A stretch of 64,000 nt of DNA from Candidatus Moanabacter tarae (GTDB taxonomy: Bacteria; Verrucomicrobiota; Verrucomicrobiia; Opitutales; UBA2987). The position numbers and the translations under genes were made by a program. Within the stretch, counting starts at the first letter, position 1. Every line of letters starts with the position of its first letter. The stretch lies in NCBI GenBank assembly GCA_003226295.1, contig CP029803.1, positions 1,669,477 to 1,733,476 of the forward strand, written 5' to 3'. Positions 47,083 to 55,143 of the stretch are shown one piece after another. The notes under the pieces are model-generated. The model worked only from the letters and a program-made list of their open reading frames with translations. It was not told the DNA's origin and searched no databases.

Positions 47083-48448
47083 CTCCGGCTAACCTGCCCA
47101 GTATTCCTTCTGAGACCGCACACCCGTTCTCGAAAATCCCCAAGTGAATGCTCTCATTTGGAGAATGGAGGTTGTCTTCAGGTAAGCACAGGCCAATCAT
47201 AATAGAATCCAGCCCCACCACCTTCTTAAGATCTGCAATAATTGGTATACTACCACCCTCACGCAGATAAAGAGGCTTTCTTCCCGTCACCTCTTGAATT
47301 GACTGCTCCGCGGCCTGAAAGGCCTTGGCAAGTATCGGGGACTGATCCGTAGGAGTATTCCCCTTCCCAGGAGGAACCACCAAATAAGGCTCCCCACAAT
47401 GCCCTTCAAGAATCTCGAGGCTCACCTTTGACGAGCATTTTTCCCTCAGGAACCCAATGAGTAAATCCTGGATTCGAACTGGATCCTGATTGGGAACCAA
47501 ACGACAACTGATCTTAGCAAAGGCGCTACTTGGGATTACAGTCTTCGTTCCCTCACCAGAATAACCTCCTCCAATCCCATTGAACTCTATAGTTGGTCTG
47601 AATCGTATCGCCTCGAAAGGGTCAATCATCCTCTCGGTATGAAACGCCTTAGTCCCCAACAATTTTAGATAGTCGTCTTTATTATCTGCGATACTACACA
47701 ATTCTTCTCGCTCCCAGTCACTCGCATCAAGGACATCATTATAAAACCCGGGAATATTTATTCGGCCGTCTGAATCGTGAAGCGAGGCACATATTTCCGT
47801 TACCGCTTGAATCGGATTCATTACAACACCGCCGTGAATTCCCGAATGAAGGTCAACCCGAGGTCCTTTTACTTTCAATTCCAAACTTAGGATACCGCGA
47901 AGTCCAGTTGTGATCACTAACTGTTCTGGACTGACACTTGCAGTATCAGAAAGTAGGACGAAGTCAGCCTGAAGACGATCTTTGTAATTTTGTAGGAAAC
48001 CAGAAAAACTCGGGCTGCCAATCTCTTCCTCACCCTCTATAAGAAATGTGATCTTCAAAGGTAATTCCGCGTGTTTTTCCAGAAGTTTTCCCACCGCGCT
48101 GATATGCGCCAACAAAGGTCCTTTATTGTCCACAGCACCGCGCCCGTAAAGTCGATTACCTCTCACTTCAGGCTCGAATGGAGGAGAGGTCCAATTCTCA
48201 ATGGGATCAGGAGGTTGGACATCGTAGTGCCCGTAGATAATCACATGAGGCCAGCTCGATGGACCCGTTCGTGATCCTAAGACTATCGGGTGAAGAGGGG
48301 TATTTACTGTCTCCACCGAAAGACCAAGGCCTTCCAGTAGTCGGACTACATATTGCCGTGACTGCTCCATCCCTTCCCCATAGGTCGGATCAGTCGATAC
48401 ACTCTTGCAACGGACGAACTCCTCGATTGCTTCGATTGGCTCAAACAT
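47075..48448 (-). CDS. M20 family metallodipeptidase
   Basis: The 457-residue enzyme belongs to the M20 group with carnosinase-like dipeptidases. Metal ligands appear as His74 and Asp76 in IYGHYDVQ, then GRGAVDNKGP, the catalytic EGEEEIGS, and a bridging segment LLSDTA; the dimerisation lid holds VDLHSGIHGG. The C-terminal REGGSIPI carries the last ligand region. It probably cleaves dipeptides to free amino acids in the cytoplasm. The gene is convergent with ispA (8-base overlap) and has its own start; an M48 protease gene lies upstream on the same strand. Confidence 0.9.
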   Translation of the reverse strand: MFEPIEAIEEFVRCKSVSTDPTYGEGMEQSRQYVVRLLEGLGLSVETVNTPLHPIVLGSRTGPSSWPHVIIYGHYDVQPPDPIENWTSPPFEPEVRGNRLYGRGAVDNKGPLLAHISAVGKLLEKHAELPLKITFLIEGEEEIGSPSFSGFLQNYKDRLQADFVLLSDTASVSPEQLVITTGLRGILSLELKVKGPRVDLHSGIHGGVVMNPIQAVTEICASLHDSDGRINIPGFYNDVLDASDWEREELCSIADNKDDYLKLLGTKAFHTERMIDPFEAIRFRPTIEFNGIGGGYSGEGTKTVIPSSAFAKISCRLVPNQDPVRIQDLLIGFLREKCSSKVSLEILEGHCGEPYLVVPPGKGNTPTDQSPILAKAFQAAEQSIQEVTGRKPLYLREGGSIPIIADLKKVVGLDSIMIGLCLPEDNLHSPNESIHLGIFENGCAVSEGILGRLAGVS

Positions 48449-48560
48449 CCGTGTATTCTACCGTCCCTTCCCTGTTCCGATGCAAACCGAAAATTTCGGA
48501 ATTCCGGGATTATAATCTAGCGCAATACTGTTTATTCAGGCGATCCACAGTGAAAAAGTT

Positions 48561-49397
48561 CTATTGGATGATAATGCCTTCCATGTGATTTGTTTTATGA
48601 ACACTACTCTGAGTGATTTCATACTCCTCGATTGCTTCCGGCATAGCTTCGCGGAGATTCCTAATCCTTGTTAAATACGAGGGATGAGTAGATAGGGGTT
48701 TGGATAAAGCTAAATTTGAATTCTCAGCCAAAATCCTTTCCCATAGAGCATATGCTGCTGTGGGATTATAACCAGCTCGAGCCGCGTAGATTAACCCAAT
48801 TTCATCAGCCTCTTTCTCCATTTTCCTATTAAAGCCCAATCCTCCCATAGAGCACCCAAGCCCGTATGTATCGAGTATTGCCCCCTGAACGAGGGAAGAT
48901 TGACCCGATGTAATAATGGCCAACCCGACCCTCCCCGCCTGGCTCAATTTTTGTTTTGAAAGACGTTCATTAACGTGTTTTGCCGTCATATGGGCGATTT
49001 CATGACCGATAACAATCGCCAGTTCACCATCAGTTTTCACAGCCTTGAAAAGGCCCGTGAACACACCAATCTTGCCACCCGGCATTGCAAATGCATTAAA
49101 AATGCTGGGGTTTTCGAAAACCAAAAACTCCCATTCGGTAAGATAAATGTCGGTTGATGCCGCAGCGATAACTTTCTCTCCAACTTCACGTACCATTTTG
49201 ATATAGCCCAGATTCTTCGATAACGGATACTGAGACTTCATTAAATCAAATTGTCGTATGCTCTCCTTAATGACATATTCATCAGATACCATATTAATAG
49301 CAGTTCTCCCAGTAACCGGTACGGTGTTACACCCGGGAATCCCCAACAAAAGAAGGCCAAAGGCAATTCCAGAAAAAAGGATCGGTTGCTTCCTCAT
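48561..49397 (-). CDS. M48-family lipoprotein metalloprotease
   Basis: The signal sequence ends in the lipobox LLGIPGC, so the protein is a lipoprotein. The zinc-binding site HEIAH is in VIGHEIAHMTAKHVNERL, and the third ligand Glu is in EKEADEIGLIYAARAGY. This is the short, Oma1/LoiP/YcaL-type domain (278 residues) used in envelope quality control of outer-membrane proteins. The start ATG is at 49397. The gene is on the same strand as the M20 dipeptidase and 112 bases upstream of it. Confidence 0.9.
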   Translation of the reverse strand: MRKQPILFSGIAFGLLLLGIPGCNTVPVTGRTAINMVSDEYVIKESIRQFDLMKSQYPLSKNLGYIKMVREVGEKVIAAASTDIYLTEWEFLVFENPSIFNAFAMPGGKIGVFTGLFKAVKTDGELAIVIGHEIAHMTAKHVNERLSKQKLSQAGRVGLAIITSGQSSLVQGAILDTYGLGCSMGGLGFNRKMEKEADEIGLIYAARAGYNPTAAYALWERILAENSNLALSKPLSTHPSYLTRIRNLREAMPEAIEEYEITQSSVHKTNHMEGIIIQ

Positions 49398-49489
49398 TCC
49401 TTAAATATAGATTCCTGCACAATTAATGGGGCAGGGTTTGATAAACGGTCTCTAATTTATTTCCTGTAATTGATAAAAGAGCCGAGCGG

Positions 49490-51037
49490 CTAGTGCCGAA
49501 AATGACGGCAACCTGTAAAAACCATTGTCATTCCCTCACTGTTTGCTGCATCGATCACTTCCTCATCCCGAATCGAGCCCCCGGGTTGGATCACCGCTGC
49601 AGCACCTGCATTCGCGCCAGTCATCAGCCCATCCCGGAAGGGAATCAATCCATCTGACGCCATTGCAGAACCTTTCAGTGATAGACCGGCGGCCTCAGCT
49701 TTAGTCACTGCAAATCTCGCACTGTCCACTCTCGACATCTGTCCCGCCCCTATGCCTAGAGTCCGTTCGGCCGATGCAAAAACAATGGCATTCGATTTTA
49801 CGTGTTTTGCAACTTTCCAGGCAAAGAGGAGAGCCTTCCAATCTACTTCATTAGGTTCCTTCTGCGTCACAACTTTAAAAGTACTAGGGTCATCTTTCAT
49901 TTGATCTCTATCCTGGACTAGAATCCCGCCCTCAACAGTTCGGATTTCCCTACCGCCTTGGACTATCGTTTCCTTTTCCCTAACGAGCAGCCTAAGGTTC
50001 TTTTTTTTGCTAAAAAGCTGCTGTGCCTCATATGAAAACCCTGGAGCAATAATGATTTCCAGCCATACTCGGCTCATAAGTTTGGCAGCTTCTCCATCCA
50101 CCTCTCTATTAACTGCTACAACGCCACCGAAAGGCGCATCCATATCAGTAGCAAAAGCCTCTTCCCATGCTCTCCCTAAATCTTCTGCACTAGCAACTCC
50201 ACAGGGATTGTTGTGCTTGAGGATAACAGTCGTGGGTATATTAAACTCGTCGACTAGATTAATTGCAGCAGAAGCATCGAGGATATTGTTGTAACTCAAA
50301 TCCTTTCCTTGAATTTGATCACAGCCTCCGAGAAATCCTCCGTATAATGAAGCATTTTGATGAGGATTCTCTCCGTAACGTAATTGTTTCTCCTTTGAGT
50401 AACTCAGACTTAAAATTTCTGGCAGGTCATCTCTATCAGAACTTAAAACCGCGGGACGACCCCTATTAAAATACCCCGATATGGAACAATCGTATCGTGC
50501 AGTATGGTCGAACGCTTTGGCAGCAAGAGTTCTGCGGAGATCTTTGATGTTATTTTGGTCTTCAAGCCCGGAAGTAACCAATGAATAGTCACTAGGATCA
50601 CATACAACCGTTACATGCTCCCAATTTTTCGCCGCTGCCCGCAAAAGGGTTACGCCACCGATGTCAATCTCCTCTATGATCTCGTTTTCCGTCACACTCG
50701 GCTTTCCCAGAGTCTCTTGAAAAGGATACAGGTTGACCACCACCAGATCGATGAGAGAAATATCATATTGTCGAGCTTCTTCCAAGTCGGTCGCCACACC
50801 GCGCCGACATAAAATACCTCCGTGGACTTTCGGGTGAAGAGTCTTAATCCGTCCTCCCATAAGTTCGGGAAATCCGGTATATTCGCTCACATCGATAACT
50901 TCCCCGATCTCCCCTCGTAGGAGTTCTGCCGTTCCTCCAGTCGAAATTATCGAGTATCCATACTTCTTTCGAAGCTCTCGAGCAAAGTCGACGATGTTTG
51001 CTTTGTTGCTTGTCGAAATTAGGGCAAATCTCTCCAT
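49490..51037 (-). CDS. purH: Bifunctional AICAR transformylase/IMP cyclohydrolase
   Basis: PurH carries out the last two steps of de novo purine synthesis. The N-terminal IMP cyclohydrolase (MGS-fold) has ISTGGTAELLR and GGRIKTLHPKVHGGIL; the AICAR transformylase domain has the catalytic KHNNPCGVA (Lys-His) and RYGENPHQNASLY. The C-terminus ends in IPFRDGLM...RHFRH as in the family, and the 515-residue length is normal. It uses 10-formyl-THF, which FolD in this window can supply. The gene is single; upstream is a 270-base gap likely holding its promoter. Confidence 0.97.
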   Translation of the reverse strand: MERFALISTSNKANIVDFARELRKKYGYSIISTGGTAELLRGEIGEVIDVSEYTGFPELMGGRIKTLHPKVHGGILCRRGVATDLEEARQYDISLIDLVVVNLYPFQETLGKPSVTENEIIEEIDIGGVTLLRAAAKNWEHVTVVCDPSDYSLVTSGLEDQNNIKDLRRTLAAKAFDHTARYDCSISGYFNRGRPAVLSSDRDDLPEILSLSYSKEKQLRYGENPHQNASLYGGFLGGCDQIQGKDLSYNNILDASAAINLVDEFNIPTTVILKHNNPCGVASAEDLGRAWEEAFATDMDAPFGGVVAVNREVDGEAAKLMSRVWLEIIIAPGFSYEAQQLFSKKKNLRLLVREKETIVQGGREIRTVEGGILVQDRDQMKDDPSTFKVVTQKEPNEVDWKALLFAWKVAKHVKSNAIVFASAERTLGIGAGQMSRVDSARFAVTKAEAAGLSLKGSAMASDGLIPFRDGLMTGANAGAAAVIQPGGSIRDEEVIDAANSEGMTMVFTGCRHFRH

Positions 51038-51307
51038 ATCGTGGCATTAAGACACGAGGATACCATCGTTCAATGACAATCGTTCCTTTTCGGTGCAATG
51101 TTAGTTAGACCAAGCTATCGAGGAGTTTCCCTTAAAGCAATACCACCCTGTCTATTTCTCACTTTAATGGCACACAATTTTTCGGTTTACTCCTCCCAAA
51201 AATAACCGGTCTGTTCTGAAGTTCGCGGTAGCTCATTGCATTCTAGAAGTTCGAAAATTCTGTACCCATACTCACAAAGTCCGCTGGGCTTACTCTACCA
51301 CAGACTC

Positions 51308-51739
51308 CTAGACTAACGCCAGGCTGAAATCGATCGTCAATGCTAGCCTACCATCATCACGTTTGGCAGACCCTTTGAGGAAGTGGAATTTCCCTAGTCG
51401 CGACTCTAGATAGATTGCTTCAATTTCGAGTTCCTCTCCGGGACGCACAATGTTCTTGAATTTTGCCTCCGTTATTTTTGAGAGGACGGGAGTAGACCCC
51501 TCAATACTGACTCCGCCTTCACGAAAGCGTTTAACCAGGAGAATCGCTCCAGTTTGAAAGACTGCCTCGCAAAGGAGAACCCCAGGCATAATAGGATTTT
51601 CCGGATAGTGTCCTTTGAACTGCGGTTCATCTTCGCGAATCAGCCTTTTCGTAACTGCTTTTTTAGCGGTTACCTCGATCAAGCCATCTACGAAGAGGAA
51701 CGGCGGCCGATGCGGTATTAACTCTAGAATCTCGTCCAA
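51308..51739 (-). CDS. fabZ: 3-hydroxyacyl-[ACP] dehydratase FabZ-like
   Basis: The 143-residue hot-dog enzyme removes water from 3-hydroxyacyl-ACP in fatty-acid synthesis. LIPHRPPFLFVDGLIEV is the FabZ start, and GHYPENPIMPGVLLCEAVFQTGAIL carries the catalytic His and Glu (His43, Glu57). ATG 51739 is the only sensible start. No lpxA, lpxD or fab genes are adjacent; the Xer recombinase lies 175 bases upstream in the same direction, so it is likely a separate unit. Confidence 0.9.
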   Translation of the reverse strand: MDEILELIPHRPPFLFVDGLIEVTAKKAVTKRLIREDEPQFKGHYPENPIMPGVLLCEAVFQTGAILLVKRFREGGVSIEGSTPVLSKITEAKFKNIVRPGEELEIEAIYLESRLGKFHFLKGSAKRDDGRLALTIDFSLALV

Positions 51740-51914
51740 AGTAAATGGAGTTTAAGCCTTGATGACTTCAATAACAAGCCGTTTGAAACGAAGGTGCCTC
51801 TCCTTCGCAATCGATCTGATTATGCAATAGAATCCCAACTCAAACCTAGGTCCTATTCCCGAATTTACAATCATGTTTAAATCTATATCTCTATCCCGAC
51901 CGCTCCGAGAATCC

Positions 51915-52823
51915 TTACGCTCGAGGATGCGCCCCCTGGTGCACTTGTTTTAGCCTGGCAATGCCTATATGAGTATAGATTTGAGTAGTGGAGAGACTAG
52001 CGTGCCCCAGGAGATCCTGAACGATTCTCAGGTCTGCGCCGTTATTGATGAGATGGGTTGCATAGGAGTGGCGGATTTTGTGGGGAGACATATCCATTGG
52101 CAGTCCAGCGATAGCCAAATAGCATTTCACCAGCTTCTGTACCTGTCTTACAGTCATCCGTTTCCCACTGTCGCTAACTAATACTGGACTATTATACGAG
52201 CTTTGGAGAGCAAATTCTGCCCTGAATTTCGTCAGGCATGCATGTGCCACCTTTCCAAGGGGACAAAGTCTTTCTTTGTTTCCCTTACCCCAGATCCGAG
52301 CTACCCCAGAATCGTTGTCGATCATTCCGTAGTTTAACGACACCAATTCGCTCACTCTCAACCCACCCCCGTAGAGTAATTCCAAAACTAATCTATCCCT
52401 CCAGGCTTGGAAGGGGGAATTTCGTTCGTTATCCAACAAACGCATTGGACTTTCTAATAGTTCCCTGATTTGAAACTCCGTGAGAAACTTCGGAAGGCTT
52501 TTCCGCAATTTAGGTAAAACCAGCCCTTGAAAAGGATTGGCCATAACGGCCTTTCTCTTGAGGAGATATCTGTAGAAGGTACGGAGGGCTGAGATATGAT
52601 TGTGGAGAGTACGACGGGACAATGTTCGCTGGCTCTCGATAACAAAATCGCGAACTATTTTACTGTTGATAACATTAATGCGGCCGTCCCATTGGTTACT
52701 ACGCGCCCAACTAAAGAACCGTGCGATCGCCTGACTGTAGTTTCTAAGGGTGTATGGAGAAAGACGCCGCTCTAAAGCTAGATAGTTGATGAATTCCTGG
52801 ATACGTTGCTGTTCTTCTTTCAT
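51915..52823 (-). CDS. xerC: Tyrosine recombinase XerC/XerD-type
   Basis: Xer recombinases resolve chromosome dimers at dif. The 302-residue length and a SAM-like N-terminal domain (QEFINYLALERRLSPYTLRNY) are as in XerC/XerD. Catalytic residues are Arg (GGGLRVSEL), Lys (GKGNKERL), His-x2-Arg (HKIRHSYATHL), His (LLGHASL) and the Tyr nucleophile (QIYTH). ATG 52823 fits the family; 12 codons upstream are not conserved. It is 64 bases downstream of sufT. Nothing here indicates a mobile element, so I read it as the housekeeping recombinase. XerC versus XerD is not decided. Confidence 0.87.
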   Translation of the reverse strand: MKEEQQRIQEFINYLALERRLSPYTLRNYSQAIARFFSWARSNQWDGRINVINSKIVRDFVIESQRTLSRRTLHNHISALRTFYRYLLKRKAVMANPFQGLVLPKLRKSLPKFLTEFQIRELLESPMRLLDNERNSPFQAWRDRLVLELLYGGGLRVSELVSLNYGMIDNDSGVARIWGKGNKERLCPLGKVAHACLTKFRAEFALQSSYNSPVLVSDSGKRMTVRQVQKLVKCYLAIAGLPMDMSPHKIRHSYATHLINNGADLRIVQDLLGHASLSTTQIYTHIGIARLKQVHQGAHPRA

Positions 52824-52887
52824 TACAAAACAACCACGTGAAATCCATTTCCCGTACAATGAAACGTAGTCAACGTTTGACGTAACC

Positions 52888-53445
52888 CTAGTCGATACCC
52901 AATACCTGCCGACCCTCCCGGGAGATCATATTTGGAGTCCACTTCGGGTCCCACACAATCTGCACATCAGCAGATGCAACTTCCGGCAGACTTTCGATTT
53001 TGGTACGCGCATCCTCCGCAATTACTGGACCCATTCCGCAACCTTGAGCTGTAAGGGTCATTTTAACTTCGACCCGACTCCTCCCATCCCCAAGTTCAGT
53101 CGCCTCAAGATCGTAGATTAAACCCAAGTCAACAATATTAACTGGAATCTCCGGATCGTAGCAGGTTCTTAGAGTATTCCAAATCTGATCCGTCGTCGAC
53201 CCAACCGTTCCTTCTTCTGTAGGGATTGCATCATCCCCATTAAATTCCTTTACAAACCTTTCTCCCAGCGCATCGACATCTCTGCTACTGACTCTATATA
53301 ATCCGTCCTCGTAGCGCACCGTCACACTGCCTCCGCGGGCTTGTGCAATGATCACCCGACTGCCCGCTAAAAGCTTAGCTGAGTCGCCCATCGGGACCAA
53401 AGTTACCTCGCAATCTCGGACTAGTTCAATCTCTTGCCCTTCCAT
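52888..53445 (-). CDS. sufT: Iron-sulfur cluster assembly protein SufT
   Basis: The 185-residue protein has the MIP18/PaaD-type domain (about 84-180) with CYDPEIPVNIVDLGLIYDL and the conserved TLTAQGCGMGPVIAED, preceded by an N-terminal SufT-specific beta domain (ELVRDCEVTLVPMGDSAKL). SufT helps maturation of Fe-S proteins. Only sufT of the suf genes is in the window. It precedes the Xer gene by 64 bases on the same strand. Start ATG at 53445 is the family one. Confidence 0.92.
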   Translation of the reverse strand: MEGQEIELVRDCEVTLVPMGDSAKLLAGSRVIIAQARGGSVTVRYEDGLYRVSSRDVDALGERFVKEFNGDDAIPTEEGTVGSTTDQIWNTLRTCYDPEIPVNIVDLGLIYDLEATELGDGRSRVEVKMTLTAQGCGMGPVIAEDARTKIESLPEVASADVQIVWDPKWTPNMISREGRQVLGID

Positions 53446-53865
53446 GATACACCCTCCCAGTTAGCGGAATTCTACTGCTCCCTCTATCAATTACAACCTA
53501 ATTAGGTGAAAACTCAATGGAAGCCTTTCCCGGTCGCAAATCTTCATCGTTTGCTTTAAGGGCAGAGTTGAAGCTGTGTGCAATAATTACTGCGGCATGG
53601 AGTTGTGGAAGGAAAAATAATTCCCTTTCGGTATCAGATATACAGATGGTTACAATTCCTTGTCTATTCCCCTCTCGACTTCTAGCCTAATTTACTGGAC
53701 TCGATATTAATTATCTCACTTAATCCCGGTTCGGGATTTCTATATATAGGGGTCGTGGGGTTTCCCAAAAAAATTAATCCTCTAGTGGTGTCTCATCCAT
53801 AGCTACACAAAAGAAGCGCGCTACATTGGAGAAAACTCCCTGAAATCGATAAGGAAAGAGAGTCA
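53446..53865. other. Divergent intergenic region sufT / luciferase-like gene
   Basis: It must hold promoters for sufT (minus) and the monooxygenase (plus). A perfect 7-bp stem AATCCCG-GTT-CGGGATT lies at 53722-53738, followed by TCTATATATAGGG. The monooxygenase has a strong ribosome site AAGGAAAGAGAG at 53851-53862. No RNA or ORF was recognised. Confidence 0.4.
53722..53738. promoter_or_regulatory. Perfect 17-base hairpin/dyad
   Basis: AATCCCG (53722-53728) and CGGGATT (53732-53738) are exact complements around a 3-base loop, next to an A/T-rich TATATATA that could be a -10-like element. It may be a leader hairpin or an operator for the luciferase-like gene 130 bases downstream. Not tested further. 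Confidence 0.3.
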
Positions 53866-54942
53866 ATGGAAGTAGGATTCTTTACGATGCCAATGCATCC
53901 TCCCGGTGTAGATTACACGGAATCTTTGGAGCATGATCTGGAACAAATTATAACCTTGGACAAACTTGGGTTCTGTGAAGCCTGGATTGGGGAACACTTC
54001 ACTAGCGCCTGGGAGAACATACCGGCCCCGGATCTATTGATTGCCAGTGCAATCCATCAAACCGAAAGCATTGTCCTGGGTACAGGGGTAACATGCATGC
54101 CTAACCACAATCCATTTATGATCGCTAGCCGCATCGCTCAACTTGATCACATGTGCCGCGGTCGATTTCATTGGGGCGTAGGATCAGGTGGCTTCCCTGG
54201 CGATTTCGAAGTTTTTGGTTTTGATCCCAAGACGGGTGAGCAACGTGGGATGACTAACGACGCAATCGACCTTGTGCTAAAGCTGTGGGACAACCCTCGC
54301 CCCGGCCTTTATGATCATAAACACTGGCGCTTTACGGTACCCGAACGTGACAATGAAATCGGGTTGTGGTACCACATGAAACCCTACCAAAAGCCACATC
54401 CGCCAATCGGAGTGGCTGGAGTAACCGTCAAATCAAGTACATTAGTCACAGCCGGGGCACGAGGTTGGATCCCCATGAGCATCAATGTTGTTCCAACCAG
54501 GATCATCCAATCTCATTGGGAGGCCGTTTTGGAAGGAGCTGAAAAGGCTAATATCATTGCTGATCGCTCCAAGTGGCGTATCGCCCGTAATATCTTCGTT
54601 GCCGAAACGACAAAAGAAGCTAGGAAACAAGCTATAAACGGATCATTGGGTCGTGATTTCCGGGACTACTTCCTTCACCTTTTACCCAAGTGCAAAATGC
54701 TTGATTTGATGAAATCCGATCCCAACATGCCAGATTCCGATGTGACGCTAGAATACCTGGCTGACGAGATTTGGGTAGTTGGCAGTCCCGAGCATGTCGC
54801 AGAGAAATTACAACAGCTCTACGAAGATATAGGAGGTTTTGGAGTACTCCTAGCCCTGGGACACGAGTGGGATCCGAAAGAAGCATGGCTCAATTCCATG
54901 AGGTTGCTCAAAGAAGAAGTTTTACCTCGGCTCGGAAACTGA
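53866..54942 (+). CDS. Luciferase-like (LLM class) flavin-dependent monooxygenase
   Basis: The 358-residue protein is a TIM-barrel flavin-dependent oxidoreductase of the luciferase-like family: MEVGFFTMPMHPP at the start, GFCEAWIGEHFTSAW, GTGVTCMPNHNPFMIASRIAQLDHM, RGRFHWGVGSGGFPGD, and GVAGVTVKSSTLVTAGARGWIP. Members use FMNH2 or F420 with oxygen on varied substrates such as alkanesulfonates or terpenes. It has a strong Shine-Dalgarno (AAGGAAAGAGAG, 53851-53862). It is convergent with the TonB-dependent receptor. Substrate unknown. Confidence 0.85.
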   Translation: MEVGFFTMPMHPPGVDYTESLEHDLEQIITLDKLGFCEAWIGEHFTSAWENIPAPDLLIASAIHQTESIVLGTGVTCMPNHNPFMIASRIAQLDHMCRGRFHWGVGSGGFPGDFEVFGFDPKTGEQRGMTNDAIDLVLKLWDNPRPGLYDHKHWRFTVPERDNEIGLWYHMKPYQKPHPPIGVAGVTVKSSTLVTAGARGWIPMSINVVPTRIIQSHWEAVLEGAEKANIIADRSKWRIARNIFVAETTKEARKQAINGSLGRDFRDYFLHLLPKCKMLDLMKSDPNMPDSDVTLEYLADEIWVVGSPEHVAEKLQQLYEDIGGFGVLLALGHEWDPKEAWLNSMRLLKEEVLPRLGN

Positions 54943-55143
54943 TTTAAAGATTCGGAGTTGTAGGTTTTAAGGTGCCTACGCATACGCTTAACAGAAATAT
55001 CTAGAGTTTTTGGCATTCCGATCGTTTGGAATACTCTCGGCTTGGGCCTAAGAGTATAGGGATATGAAGTGCAATGAGCTAACCGGATTCGTTCTGAGTT
55101 GTTCGCCGGAGGATTAAGCCCGGGAGAAGGAACCTCTCCGACA

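Noticed and set aside
51915-52823. Phage or integron integrase
   Set aside because: Length, motifs and neighbours (sufT, fabZ) fit the housekeeping Xer recombinase; no att repeats, phage genes or tRNA are adjacent.
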